Shown: positions 8,205-16,097, counted from the stretch's first letter. The stretch is 17,312 bases of DNA from Victivallales bacterium (GCA_900769285.1 CAAGGB010000074.1:1-17312); one strand, 5' to 3'. Translations and numbers: made by a program. Notes: generated from the sequence alone by a model not told the origin.

Positions 8205-10133
8205 ATGTTTGGAGAGAGAACCCTGCGGGCATATTGTGGTGCGTGGTTGCTGCTGACGGGCGTGTGTCTGATGGGCGAGACGCTGTCGGAGCAGCGGTGG
8301 GCGCTGGGTCATGGAGAGGCGGTGAAGCGGTTTGAGGGCAGCGTGGGGATGACGCGCGAGACGGTGCTGGACGCGGTTCGGCGGACGCTGGTGAAGCGTT
8401 TTCCGGAGCTGGGTCGTCGTCCGAGCGCGGCGCTGATCACGGAGGTGGACTCGCTGCGCGACTACGAGCGCAAGTTCGAGGCGATGCTGGAGGAGCGTCA
8501 TCCGGTGCTGGATGACGCGACGCTGCGCCGGGTGGCGGAGCGTCGGTACCCGCTGTATCGCGTGGGCGACCAGGTGTCGCTGTACCACGTTCGGGGAAAT
8601 AAAGTCGAGCGTGTGTCGGGTCGGATTGTGACGATTGAGGACGGGATGGTGATGGTGGGCGCGCAGCGCGTGTTTGTGAGTGACATGGAGCGCGTGCAGG
8701 ACAATGGCGCGGAGGTGCTGAAGTTCCGTCCGGAGGAGACGCGTCGTCAGCGTGAGCGGTATGTGGCGATGTTGCGGGAGCAGAATCTGCGCGATCGCGA
8801 GACGTTCAGGCGGACGCAGCACAGCGCGGTGGAGCGTGAGCTGCTGGCGCGTGACCAGGCGCGGAACGAGCGGAATGGCTACACGCTGGTGGAGCGTCGC
8901 TGGCTGGTGCCGGAGGAGCTTTTCGGCGCGATTGTGACGGCGGCGGCGAACGAGGTCTCGGAGCGTCGGTATGAGGCTCTGAACGCGACGATGGTGCATC
9001 GTCGTGAGCCGTTGGATGCGCAGTTGGCGACGTTGGATATGCGCTATGGCAAGGAGAAGCCGGGGCAGTTGGAGAATCCGGCGCTGAAGCGGATACGTGA
9101 GCAGGAGGAGCGTCGTGACCGTGCGATACACGAGCGCGCGGAGCAGCTTCGCGCGGCGGAGGTGCGTGAGCGTGAGGAGAAGGCTCGTCGCGCGGCGGAG
9201 GAGCATGAGAAGCTGCGGCTAGCGGCGGAGAAGGCGAAGCGTGAGGCGGCGGAGGCGAAGCGTCTGGCTGCGGAGAAGGCGAAGCGCGAGCGTGAGGAGG
9301 CGCTGGCTGCGGAGAAGGAGCGTGAGCGTCAGGCGGAGGAGGAGCGTCAGGTTGCGGAGGAGAAGCGTCGTCTGGCGGAGGCTGAGGCGGCGCGTCTGGC
9401 GGAGGCCGAGGCGGAGCGTCGTGCGATGGAGCGAGAGCGGCTGGTGTTTGGCGTGGTGCCGTTGCCGTTGGCGTTGGGGATGGGTCTGGTGCTGGTGGTC
9501 ATCGTCGGTGTGGTGGCGGTGATTATCTACAAGCGTCGTCACGAGGAGGATCGGTTCTCGAAGTTCTTCGAGGGCAAGGGCAAGCTGCAGAAGGACTTCT
9601 GGAGTCAGGCGTCGGCGGATCCGGAGCACTTCAAGTACGTGGCGTACATGTTCCCGTCGCTGGATGAGGCGACGAAGGCGTTGGGTCATCTGACGTACAT
9701 CAAGCCCGGTCCTGGCGGCGACCTGCGCTGCACGCGCGACCTGCAGTATGGCGTGTATCCGCACCTGGACGGCGCGGTGTGCTTCATCGGCGGCACGAAG
9801 TTCAGCTACGCGCTGTGGCGCGAGGCGTCGGCGGTGCTGCCGGAGCTGCCGCACGCGCAGTACTTCAAGGTCTCGACGGAACCGGAAGTCCAGTTGGTGA
9901 TACCGAACCTGAGCCAGATGAAGATGCAGGTGGAGTCGCTGGGCGTCGAGGATGTCCAGAACGAGAGCGGCGAATTCCTGCGACTCTACAAGTACCGTGC
10001 GGCGACGCGCGAGGAGGCGGAGAAGTTCCTCGACCAGTTCGACATCAACGAGGTCGGTATCATCGTCCATGTCGAGACGCCCGACGGCATCCTCGGCAAG
10101 GACGAGAATGGCGTCTTCACGCTGGAGGACTGA
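8205..10133 (+). CDS. Unrecognised single-pass membrane protein with long charged coiled coil
   Basis: 642 aa with no family I recognise. The N-terminus (about 5-25, AYCGAWLLLTGVCLMG) looks like a signal peptide or anchor; it lacks a good lipobox. A region of about 30-290 follows, with a possible small beta domain near 115-160 (YPLYRVGDQVSLYHVRGNKVERVSGRIVTIEDGMV in part). A long Ala/Glu/Arg/Lys coiled coil (about 295-412, AEKAKRE-type repeats resembling TolA) leads to a membrane segment (about 413-442) with a KRR stop signal. A compact domain of about 200 residues (450-642) should be cytoplasmic. If both hydrophobic segments behave as drawn, residues 30-412 are periplasmic, making a sensor- or tether-like protein. 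It has its own promoter. The last 300 bases switch from G-ending to C-ending codons. Confidence 0.85.
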   Translation: MFGERTLRAYCGAWLLLTGVCLMGETLSEQRWALGHGEAVKRFEGSVGMTRETVLDAVRRTLVKRFPELGRRPSAALITEVDSLRDYERKFEAMLEERHPVLDDATLRRVAERRYPLYRVGDQVSLYHVRGNKVERVSGRIVTIEDGMVMVGAQRVFVSDMERVQDNGAEVLKFRPEETRRQRERYVAMLREQNLRDRETFRRTQHSAVERELLARDQARNERNGYTLVERRWLVPEELFGAIVTAAANEVSERRYEALNATMVHRREPLDAQLATLDMRYGKEKPGQLENPALKRIREQEERRDRAIHERAEQLRAAEVREREEKARRAAEEHEKLRLAAEKAKREAAEAKRLAAEKAKREREEALAAEKERERQAEEERQVAEEKRRLAEAEAARLAEAEAERRAMERERLVFGVVPLPLALGMGLVLVVIVGVVAVIIYKRRHEEDRFSKFFEGKGKLQKDFWSQASADPEHFKYVAYMFPSLDEATKALGHLTYIKPGPGGDLRCTRDLQYGVYPHLDGAVCFIGGTKFSYALWREASAVLPELPHAQYFKVSTEPEVQLVIPNLSQMKMQVESLGVEDVQNESGEFLRLYKYRAATREEAEKFLDQFDINEVGIIVHVETPDGILGKDENGVFTLED

Positions 10134-10141
10134 GGGGGCCG

Positions 10142-10249
10142 ATGGGACTTATAGGACCTATGGGACTTATGGGGCCTATGAGACCTATGGGGCCTATGGG
10201 CTGAATGAGTCTTATGGGCCCTATGAGACCTATGAGCCCTATGGGCACA
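10142..10249. repeat. 9-bp tandem repeat, twelve units of the ATGGGACCT type
   Basis: Twelve consecutive 9-base units fill 10142-10249 exactly. Most match ATGRGNCYT (ATGGGACTT, ATAGGACCT, ATGGGGCCT, ATGAGACCT, ATGGGCCCT and so on). The array starts 8 bases after the stop of the 642-residue gene and runs straight into a CACAAAA-type repeat. The period of 9 leaves all frames open in places, so short apparent ORFs rich in Gly/Met/Pro or Tyr/Gly/Thr are repeat translation, not genes. Confidence 0.92.
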
Positions 10250-10269
10250 AAAACACAAAAAACACAAAA
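10246..10269. repeat. CACAAAA-type intergenic repeat, third copy
   Basis: CACAAAAACACAAAAAACACAAAA, read in halves, three spaced CACAAAA words on the same strand as the copies at 1-98 and 1012-1060. It overlaps the last four bases of the 9-bp array. Confidence 0.75.
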
Positions 10270-10299
10270 GCAGTCTGTGACAAGCTGAAAGAATGGGTC

Positions 10300-10326
10300 G
10301 GCTCTCGATAATTCCATGAGAGAGCC
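10300..10326. other. Stem-loop between convergent genes
   Basis: GGCTCTC (10300-10306) can pair with GAGAGCC (10320-10326) across a 13-base loop. It lies between the convergent 642-residue gene and the helicase gene. There is no T-tract on either side, so a terminator role is only possible. Confidence 0.35.
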
Positions 10327-10377
10327 AGTCTGGATAGCATTCGAAACGGGCGGTGGCTGGCTGGACGCCCGAGCCTT

Positions 10378-10402
10378 ATGGTCTATGAGACCTATGGGGC
10401 GA
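10378..10402. repeat. Short second patch of the 9-bp ATGRGNCCT repeat over the helicase stop codon
   Basis: ATGGTCT, then ATGAGACCT (10385-10393) and ATGGGGCGA (10394-10402) match the array at 10142-10249. The minus-strand stop TAG of the helicase (10394-10392) and its last codons lie inside this patch, so the repeat supplies the end of the reading frame. Confidence 0.7.
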
Positions 10403-12935
10403 AGCTTTCGGTGATGACGCCGTCTCGGCGGATATTTTTGGCGAGACGGAGGAAGATGCGTCCCTGGGCGTGTTGCTGGAGGAAGTCGAGGTCGCCGATG
10501 ACGACCATCTCGCGTTTGGCGCGGGTGTGGGTGACGTTGACGCGGTTTGGGTCGTCGATGAAGCCGACGGAGTTACCGCCGGAGCGGACGTAGGAGATGA
10601 TGACGACCATACTTTCGCCGCCCTGGAAGGAGTCGATGGTGGAGATGCGCGTGTGTCGGAAGCGTTTCCATTCCTCGTCGGAGCAATCGGGATGGGGAGC
10701 CGCCTTGAGGAGCTCGCGGATGAGCCGGATTTGCTTGCGGTAGGGCGAGATGACGGCGATTTCGTCTCGTGGGATGCCGTCGTGGAGCTTCTGGAGGACG
10801 AGCTTGACGCAGATGTCAGCTTCGGCGTGATTGAGGTAGCCGGGCTGTCTGCCGTCGAGGACGAGCTGTTCGTTTCGGACGCTGGGAGGGAGCTTGGAGG
10901 TGGAGATGAACCGGATGGTCTCTGGTGGGAAGAGTCGTTGCCGTTCTCGCCAGGGGAGTCGGAAATAGCTGGCGTTGGGGTTGGGTCGGATGCGTCCGTT
11001 GTAGAAGAGGAGCGAGGCGAAGCGCATGAGTCGCGGGTTCTGGCAGCGGTAGCAGATTTGGAGCATGATGGCTGGGAGCTGCCGATGGAACTGGAGCCAG
11101 GAGAGGAGTCCCTGCGAGATGAAGCTGCGCTGGGCGCAGGTGATGGCGGGGTGTCTGGCGTCGATGGCCTCCTGGACTTCGGGTGTGAGGGGGATGGGGA
11201 GGAGCTGGAGGGGGTCGCCGAAGAGGCAGGCGCGGCGGGCCAATCCGAGGCAGAGCATGGCCTCGGCGGTTCGGGACATGCCGGCCTCGTCGAAGATGAT
11301 GACGTCGAACGTCCTGAGCTGTTCGATGTGGTCGGCGAGGTCGGGTGAGCGGAGGAGTCCGACGTGTGTGCCGGCGTGGATTTGTCCGGTGGCGTGGCGT
11401 GTTTTGGCGTTGAAGGCGTCGCGCGCGTGGTCGTCGCTGACCCAGAAGGGAGCGATGTCGGCGGCGATGGCGTCTCGGATGCTGGCGTGTCGGAGGAGCG
11501 GGAGGTCGCGGAGTCGTCGGCAGATGTTGTCGACGGCGGCGTTGGAGGGTGCGGTGATGAGGATGCGTCGGTTTTGTCGGACGAGTTGTCGGACGAGCGT
11601 TTCGATGACGGTGGTCTTGCCTGTTCCTGGCGGGCCCTGGATGAGGGTGATGGGGTTTTCGTCGAGGAGGCAGGCGTTGAGGGCGCGTGTCTGCCATTCG
11701 TCGAGGTTTGGGAAGCGGTGTGCGGCGTCGGGTGGTGGGCAGGCGCAGGGGAGCGGGTCGAGTCCGAGGAGTGCGCGGAGTGCGGTGAGGGGATTGAAGG
11801 TGTCGGTGAAGAGTCGCTGACGGAAGGTCTGGAGGGCGCGGACGATGAATTCCTGTGCGCCCTTTCGCGGAGTGGCGAAGAGTTTGTTGTCGAGGGGTCG
11901 TGCGAGCTGTGGTGCGGCCCAGGCGAGTGTGCCGATGAGGGTATTGCCGTCGAGGATGTCGGCGGTGAGGGTTGCGAGGCGGTTTTTGGGTTCGCCGTGA
12001 GGGAATACCTGGAACTGCATGCCTTCGCGGATGGCTTCGGCGGCGTCGGGGAGAAGCGGGATGGAGAGGATTTGTGTGGCTTCGGGAGTGAGTGGCGCGA
12101 GTGGCTGTGCGAGTGCGAGGTTGAGGAGGATGTCGTGTTCCTGGCGGAGGATTTCGGTCTCGGTGTCGAGGAGGAGGTCGATGTCCTGTGAGATGTCCCA
12201 GGGGCCGCGCGCGGGGATGGTGAGGACGGTGAGTGGCGCGTGGGTGGTGGGTGTGGCTTCGGGGGCGGTGGCGTCGTTGTCGCCGAAGTCGAGTCCGAGG
12301 GTGAGCTGTGCGTCGACCTCGTCGTGAGCCATTTGGTCGATGACGTTGCGGAGGATTTGTCTGCGGGTGGTGGCGTTGCAGCGGAGGAGTCGTCGTGCGA
12401 CGGTGGAGTCGAGGGCGGTGCCATCGAGTTCCCGGATGGCCTGGCAGACGAGCTTGTCCTTGGCGATGGAGAGATTGAGTGCGGGGAAGCGCTGTTTGAG
12501 GTGAGTGGCGACGTCGAACATGGCCTCGATGTTCTCGCCCTGGAGGTTGTCCTCGGAGGCGAGTTCGCGTTCGGGGCCTGGTGTGGGGTTGCAGGCGCCG
12601 TGTTCGTCGAAGGGGAGGAGGATGGTTCGTGCGAGCTGTCCGAGTTCGCAGACGACCATGGCGCACTCATAGGGGTGTGTGGGTGCGCCATGCCACCAGT
12701 CCGCGTAGACGATGGGGGTGAGGTTGCTGGCGCGGGCCTCCGTCCAGACTTGGGCGAAGAGCGTCTGGCCGTTGAGCGCGAGGCCCTCCTGTGGCAGGAC
12801 GAAGGGGACGGGACGGCAGTTCTCCTGCCAGAGCCGGAAGAAGGGCTCGCCGGTGACGAACAGCGGGTTCTGCTGCCAGAATTTGTGCGCCTCGCTGAGG
12901 AAGAGGCTGAGCTTGTCCGGTTCGGAGGCGGTCAT
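10392..12935 (-). CDS. SF1 helicase of the UPF1/DNA2-like type
   Basis: 847 aa. About 410 N-terminal residues match nothing I recognise; the C-terminal half is a superfamily 1 DNA/RNA helicase. Motifs in order: GPPGTGKTT (434-442, Walker A), TAPSNAAVDN (461-470, Ia), FDEAG (548-552, Walker B), GDPLQL (573-578, III), CYRCQNPRLMRF (628-639, IV), STIDSFQGGE (765-774, V) and NVTHTRAKREMVVIGD (800-815, VI). All catalytic residues look intact. No nuclease or Cys-rich cluster domain is evident, unlike DNA2. Its start lies 7 bases after the stop of the membrane coiled-coil gene, so the two form an operon. The substrate (DNA or RNA) is unknown. The stop codon lies in a 9-bp repeat patch. Confidence 0.92.
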   Translation of the reverse strand: MTASEPDKLSLFLSEAHKFWQQNPLFVTGEPFFRLWQENCRPVPFVLPQEGLALNGQTLFAQVWTEARASNLTPIVYADWWHGAPTHPYECAMVVCELGQLARTILLPFDEHGACNPTPGPERELASEDNLQGENIEAMFDVATHLKQRFPALNLSIAKDKLVCQAIRELDGTALDSTVARRLLRCNATTRRQILRNVIDQMAHDEVDAQLTLGLDFGDNDATAPEATPTTHAPLTVLTIPARGPWDISQDIDLLLDTETEILRQEHDILLNLALAQPLAPLTPEATQILSIPLLPDAAEAIREGMQFQVFPHGEPKNRLATLTADILDGNTLIGTLAWAAPQLARPLDNKLFATPRKGAQEFIVRALQTFRQRLFTDTFNPLTALRALLGLDPLPCACPPPDAAHRFPNLDEWQTRALNACLLDENPITLIQGPPGTGKTTVIETLVRQLVRQNRRILITAPSNAAVDNICRRLRDLPLLRHASIRDAIAADIAPFWVSDDHARDAFNAKTRHATGQIHAGTHVGLLRSPDLADHIEQLRTFDVIIFDEAGMSRTAEAMLCLGLARRACLFGDPLQLLPIPLTPEVQEAIDARHPAITCAQRSFISQGLLSWLQFHRQLPAIMLQICYRCQNPRLMRFASLLFYNGRIRPNPNASYFRLPWRERQRLFPPETIRFISTSKLPPSVRNEQLVLDGRQPGYLNHAEADICVKLVLQKLHDGIPRDEIAVISPYRKQIRLIRELLKAAPHPDCSDEEWKRFRHTRISTIDSFQGGESMVVIISYVRSGGNSVGFIDDPNRVNVTHTRAKREMVVIGDLDFLQQHAQGRIFLRLAKNIRRDGVITESFAP

Positions 12936-12942
12936 CGCGTCG

Positions 12943-13548
12943 TCACTTGTTGCCGAACTTCTCCTGGAGTGTCTCGACGGCCTCGGTCAGGATTTTCATG
13001 CGGCGGTTGAGCTCGCTTTTCTCGCCGACCTGGTCGTTGATGTAGCTGGAGAATTTGGTGAGTCCGGTCTTGAGGTCATCGACTTTCTTGGCCTGTTCGG
13101 TCTGACGCTGCGAGAGCGTCTCGATGGCGCTCTGGAGGCTGCTCATGCGCTGGTTGGCGTTGTTGAGCATCAGACAGAGGACCAGGCTGAAGAACGTGGA
13201 CAGGATGGCGAACACCAGCGTCACCTTCGTGGCCGTCCCGGAGGCGGACGGCGCGGACGGCGCGGACGGCGGCGCCGTCACCGGCAGCGGCGCCGGTGAC
13301 GGAGACGGCTTGGGGGCGGGCCCCGTCGCGGCGGCCGCCGCAGGCTTGGGCGTCTCGGCCGGCTTCTTGGGTGACGGCTTTGCCAGCCCGCGGCCGAGCG
13401 GCTTCGCGCCGCCGCCCAGCATCGGCTTGCGTGCTGGCTGCTCCGGCTTGGGCTCCGACGGCGCGGCGGACGACTCCGCCGTCTCCTGCTTGGGCTCGCT
13501 GTTGCCGAAGAGATTCTCTAGTTCTGCGTTCAGGTCACTGTCTGCCAT
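12943..13548 (-). CDS. Small membrane-anchored Pro/Ala-rich coiled-coil protein
   Basis: 201 aa, no family recognised. Residues 1-20 are acidic, 21-107 are a Pro/Ala/Lys-rich, probably unstructured linker with a Gly patch (44-54), about 108-128 form one membrane segment (VTLVFAILSTFFSLVLCLML), and 130-198 are a predicted coiled coil with heptad-like spacing. The low-complexity N-terminus probably lies in the cytoplasm and the coil outside, but the topology is not certain. I chose ATG 13548 because GGGGAG lies about 8 bases upstream and the longer frame to 13740 has no protein-like composition. It is followed after 7 bases by the SF1 helicase gene on the same strand. The linker is more evenly GC-composed than neighbouring genes. 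Confidence 0.85.
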   Translation of the reverse strand: MADSDLNAELENLFGNSEPKQETAESSAAPSEPKPEQPARKPMLGGGAKPLGRGLAKPSPKKPAETPKPAAAAATGPAPKPSPSPAPLPVTAPPSAPSAPSASGTATKVTLVFAILSTFFSLVLCLMLNNANQRMSSLQSAIETLSQRQTEQAKKVDDLKTGLTKFSSYINDQVGEKSELNRRMKILTEAVETLQEKFGNK

Positions 13549-13707
13549 GATGGTTCTCCCCGAAGTTGCTGTGGTTGAGGGCGCCGAAAACGGACGCAGG
13601 TGACTGCATATAGCGTTAATGTGCCGTATCCTGCGTATCTTGCAAGCACAGGCAGGCGTTTTTTCTTTTATGTATGGTGTCGCGAAGACCTTAACGGAAA
13701 GGACTGT

Positions 13708-13735
13708 TTGCAAATAACTGAATTCCTTGTAAAGT
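13708..13735 (+). promoter_or_regulatory. Candidate promoter for the DUF2851 gene
   Basis: TTGCAA (13708-13713), 16-base spacer, TAAAGT (13730-13735). A second option is TTGTAA (13728-13733) with GATAAT (13753-13758) at 19 bases. The divergent gap 13549-13809 is AT-richer than its surroundings. A promoter for the minus-strand coiled-coil/helicase pair must also lie here, but I could not pick one convincingly. Confidence 0.35.
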
Positions 13736-13809
13736 AACAAACGCTTTCTATTGATAATTAGATGAAACGGAAGCGTTCGTGTTCAAGAAACCAGATGGAG
13801 GTCTGTGAG

Positions 13810-15132
13810 ATGTCGGAGGAATGGGGTCGTTTGCCGGAGGTTTTTCTGCAGATGCTGTGGAACGAGGGATGTGCGGTGCGTGGGGCGTTGCGGACGGCGT
13901 GTGGACATGAGCTGAGGGTGCGTCACCCGGGGACGTGGAATGTGTCGGACGGGCCGGATTTTCGCGATGGTGTTCTGGTGATTGACGGCCAGGAGGTTCA
14001 TGGCGACATCGAGGTGCACCGTCGGAGTCTGGACTGGGAGCGTCATGGCCATGGTGGAGACGTGCGGTACAGCGGGGTGGTTCTGCACGTGGTGTGGGAG
14101 TCGGACGGCGAGCTGGTTGGTGGGCCGTCGGAGACGCTGGAGCTGGGGCGGTTTGTGGGTAGCGAGTGGGTTCGGCTGCTGCATGAGCTGGAGGAGTCGA
14201 GCTATCCGTATGCGCGGCGGGTGGGTCGAGGGCGTTGCGCGGTGATGTGGGCGCTGTCGGAGGATGGGTGTCTGCGGTCGCTGCTGGCGTCGGCGGGGCT
14301 TCGGCGGCTGGATGAATGGAGTGAGCGGCTGGGGCGTCGGTGTGCGGCGTGCGGGGCGGATCAGGCGCTGTACGAGTCGTTTTTCGAGTGTCTGGGGTAC
14401 GGTCGGAACCGCGGGTCGTTTCGGGAGCTGGCGGAGCTGGCCTCGCTGGACTGGCTGGGGATGACGGGTGGTGCGGACGACTGGTCGGCGTTGCTGTTTG
14501 GGGCTTCGGGGCTGTTGCCGGATACGACGTGCGCGGAGCTGTTGCCGGCGTGGCGCGGCGAGGTGGAGCGGATGTGGGCGCGGTTCTGGGCGTTGGGTGG
14601 ACAACGGCGTCCGCTGAGTTGGGTGGGTGCTGGTCGGCGTCCGTTCAACAGTCCGGAACGTCGGCTGGCGGCTGGTGTGGCGTGGCTGCGTGAGACGGAG
14701 CTGCAACCGGCGCTGTGGCTGACGTCGCGGGTGTCTGGGGGGTCGTCGGCGAGGGAGTTGCTGCGGCGGCTGCGGGGGCTTGTGCCGGACGACGTGTCCT
14801 GGCACGGCTATGTGGACTTCAGCCATCGTGTTCGGAGGCCGGCCGCGCTGCTGGGGCCGTTGCGTTGGCGCGACATGATGGCGCATGTGCTGTTGCCGTA
14901 TCTGCTGGCGACAGGGATGTCGTCGGAGCTGATCCGGGAGGCGTATCTGCGTCTGCCGCCTGGCGAGGGGAACCGTGTGCTGTCGGAGGCCGCGCATCGC
15001 TTTCTGACGCCGCCGAGCCGTTCGCGCGAGCTGCTGCGACACTATGCCCAGCAGCAGGGACTCATGGACATCTACCGCCGCTATTGCCTCAGCGTCAACG
15101 CCGAGTGCCAGAATTGCCCGCTGTGGGGGTGA
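13810..15132 (+). CDS. DUF2851 family protein
   Basis: 440 aa, the usual size for this family of unknown function. Signatures seen: HPGTWNVSDGPDF (39-51), GDIEVHRRSLDWERHGH (65-81), VVLHVVWE (90-97), LGYGRNRGSF (195-204), RRPFNSPERRLA (276-287) and a C-terminal cysteine cluster C426, C433, C436 that might bind metal. The N-terminal Asp/Glu/His-rich part has the look of a metal-dependent enzyme, but no reaction is known to me. I chose ATG 13810 because GGAGG lies 8 bases upstream; in-frame ATGs at 13762 and 13795 are alternatives with poor ribosome sites. The stop overlaps the first bases of a GAGTCGATTTTC repeat. The last 150 bases are richer in C-ending codons. Confidence 0.88.
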   Translation: MSEEWGRLPEVFLQMLWNEGCAVRGALRTACGHELRVRHPGTWNVSDGPDFRDGVLVIDGQEVHGDIEVHRRSLDWERHGHGGDVRYSGVVLHVVWESDGELVGGPSETLELGRFVGSEWVRLLHELEESSYPYARRVGRGRCAVMWALSEDGCLRSLLASAGLRRLDEWSERLGRRCAACGADQALYESFFECLGYGRNRGSFRELAELASLDWLGMTGGADDWSALLFGASGLLPDTTCAELLPAWRGEVERMWARFWALGGQRRPLSWVGAGRRPFNSPERRLAAGVAWLRETELQPALWLTSRVSGGSSARELLRRLRGLVPDDVSWHGYVDFSHRVRRPAALLGPLRWRDMMAHVLLPYLLATGMSSELIREAYLRLPPGEGNRVLSEAAHRFLTPPSRSRELLRHYAQQQGLMDIYRRYCLSVNAECQNCPLWG

Positions 15133-15143
15133 GTCGATTTTCG

Positions 15144-15195
15144 CCCGACGGCGAGGGCGCCGTCGGGACAGGCGCCGCTGTCGCGGCGCGCTTTT
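15144..15195 (+). terminator. Paired hairpins, likely terminator of the DUF2851 gene
   Basis: Hairpin one: CCCGACGGCG (15144-15153) pairs with CGCCGTCGGG (15158-15167), a 10-bp stem with loop AGGG. Hairpin two: GCGCCGC-TGTC-GCGGCGC (15172-15189), followed by CTTTT (15191-15195). Hairpin two has the same stem as elements at 17158-17175 and 17249-17266. As the region is convergent, it may also stop transcription from ttcA, though no T-tract is seen on that strand. Confidence 0.55.
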
Positions 15196-15222
15196 GTCGA
15201 TTGAGTCGATTGAGTCGATTTT
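15196..15222. repeat. 9-bp tandem repeat GTCGATTGA
   Basis: GTCGATTGA at 15196-15204 and 15205-15213, then GTCGATTTT to 15222. GAGTCGATTTTC also occurs at 15131-15142, over the DUF2851 stop, so the two hairpins are bracketed by copies of this word. The array ends two bases before the minus-strand stop codon of the ttcA-like gene. Confidence 0.8.
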
Positions 15223-15224
15223 CC

Positions 15225-16037
15225 TCACAGTTTTCCCCGATCGGGGTCTGGTGTGGTGGTGTCGTCGTCGAGATGGAGGTAGCGGAGGTCGAGGAGGTGG
15301 GCGAGGCGGACGTCGCCCATGCCGTGAAGCATGGCAGACTTGATGTCGGGAAAACGTGCCTCGAGATCCTTGAGAAGCTGTCCGATGAAGGCACGGTCGC
15401 CCGACTCCTGAAGCTGACGCTCGTAGGGACAGGACTTGATGCGCGGATAGTCGGCAATGAGCGCAAACTCGTGGATGCGACTCTTCGGAATCAGACATAA
15501 TGGACGAATCAGACGCTTGGAGGCGGCGTCGGCAGGGACGTTGGGACCCATCGTCTTCAGACCACCGCCGCGGAACAGCGCGATGAGCAGCGAGACACAG
15601 AGGTCGTCGAGCTGCTGGCCCAGCGCCAGGCTGTTGCAGTCCAGTCGGTCGGCCAAGGCGTGGAGCTGTCCGCGGCGCAGACGCGAACAGAGGGCGCACG
15701 GACGCTCCTCCGCGTCCTTCTCACGCAGCAGCGCCGCGCCGTCGAGGCGGGCAATCTGAAGCTGCCAGCCAAAACGCGCGCAGTAGTCCTGGAGGACGTC
15801 GGCGCGGAAGGTGTTGAAGCCTAGGTCAACCGTGGCCGGAACGAGCTCGAACGGTATCGGCGAACGACGCTGGAGCTGCGTCAGGATGTGCATCAGCGTG
15901 AGGCTGTCCTCACCGCCGGAAAGGCCGACGAGGATGCGGTCGCCCGGACGGATCATCCTGAAGCGGACAATGGCGTGGGTCGTGTCGCGGCAAAGACGAC
16001 GGAACAGATCTAGCTTGCTGAAGGGCGTGGCAGACAT
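15225..16037 (-). CDS. TtcA-like tRNA 2-thiocytidine synthetase (PP-loop, CPYE subtype)
   Basis: 270 aa from ATG 16037. Proteins of this family activate a tRNA base with ATP and replace oxygen by sulfur, using an iron-sulfur cluster. The PP-loop is LSGGEDS (39-45; SGGKDS is commoner). CALCSRLRRGQL (114-125) holds the first CxxC (C114, C117). RPLCLIPKSRIHEFA (178-192) is typical. The second cysteine motif is CPYE (C203), where E. coli has a CxxC; I recall this form from Bacteroidetes-type TtcA homologues. GQQLDD (140-145) replaces the usual GHHxDD. The start was chosen because MSATPFSKLDLF fits the family; the longer frame to 16142 would run across the candidate -10 at 16092-16097. ttcA is a likely but not certain name. 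Confidence 0.82.
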   Translation of the reverse strand: MSATPFSKLDLFRRLCRDTTHAIVRFRMIRPGDRILVGLSGGEDSLTLMHILTQLQRRSPIPFELVPATVDLGFNTFRADVLQDYCARFGWQLQIARLDGAALLREKDAEERPCALCSRLRRGQLHALADRLDCNSLALGQQLDDLCVSLLIALFRGGGLKTMGPNVPADAASKRLIRPLCLIPKSRIHEFALIADYPRIKSCPYERQLQESGDRAFIGQLLKDLEARFPDIKSAMLHGMGDVRLAHLLDLRYLHLDDDTTTPDPDRGKL

Positions 16038-16091
16038 GGCAAAATCAGTGCGGAAGGCTTGGAGGACAAAGGGACGTAGACGCACACCCAT

Positions 16092-16097
16092 AATATA
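16092..16097 (-). promoter_or_regulatory. Candidate -10 (TATATT within CTATATTATG) for the ttcA-like gene
   Basis: Minus-strand CTATATTATG (16098-16089). It shares TATATTATG with the box upstream of asnA and nearly matches TATATTGTG at 16177-16185. The leader to the chosen ATG would be near 47 bases. No good -35 is visible. Confidence 0.4.

Noticed and set aside
9779..10204. 141-residue plus-strand frame ending in Gly/Met/Pro repeats
   Set aside because: It overlaps the end of the 642-residue gene in another frame and its tail is the 9-bp array.
10816..12666. 616-residue and 771-residue minus-strand frames overlapping the helicase
   Set aside because: They are other-frame readings of the helicase gene, Arg/Pro- or Ser/Pro-rich, while the helicase frame has every SF1 motif.
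10392..13548. Helicase and membrane protein as an anti-phage system
   Set aside because: There is no nuclease domain, no neighbouring defence gene and no mobile element, so calling it defence would be a guess.
13783..15699. 638-residue minus-strand open frame opposite DUF2851
   Set aside because: It is Arg/Pro/His-rich with no domain, runs across the convergent intergenic hairpins and lies opposite a clear DUF2851 gene. Such frames are by-products of the G-rich codon use.
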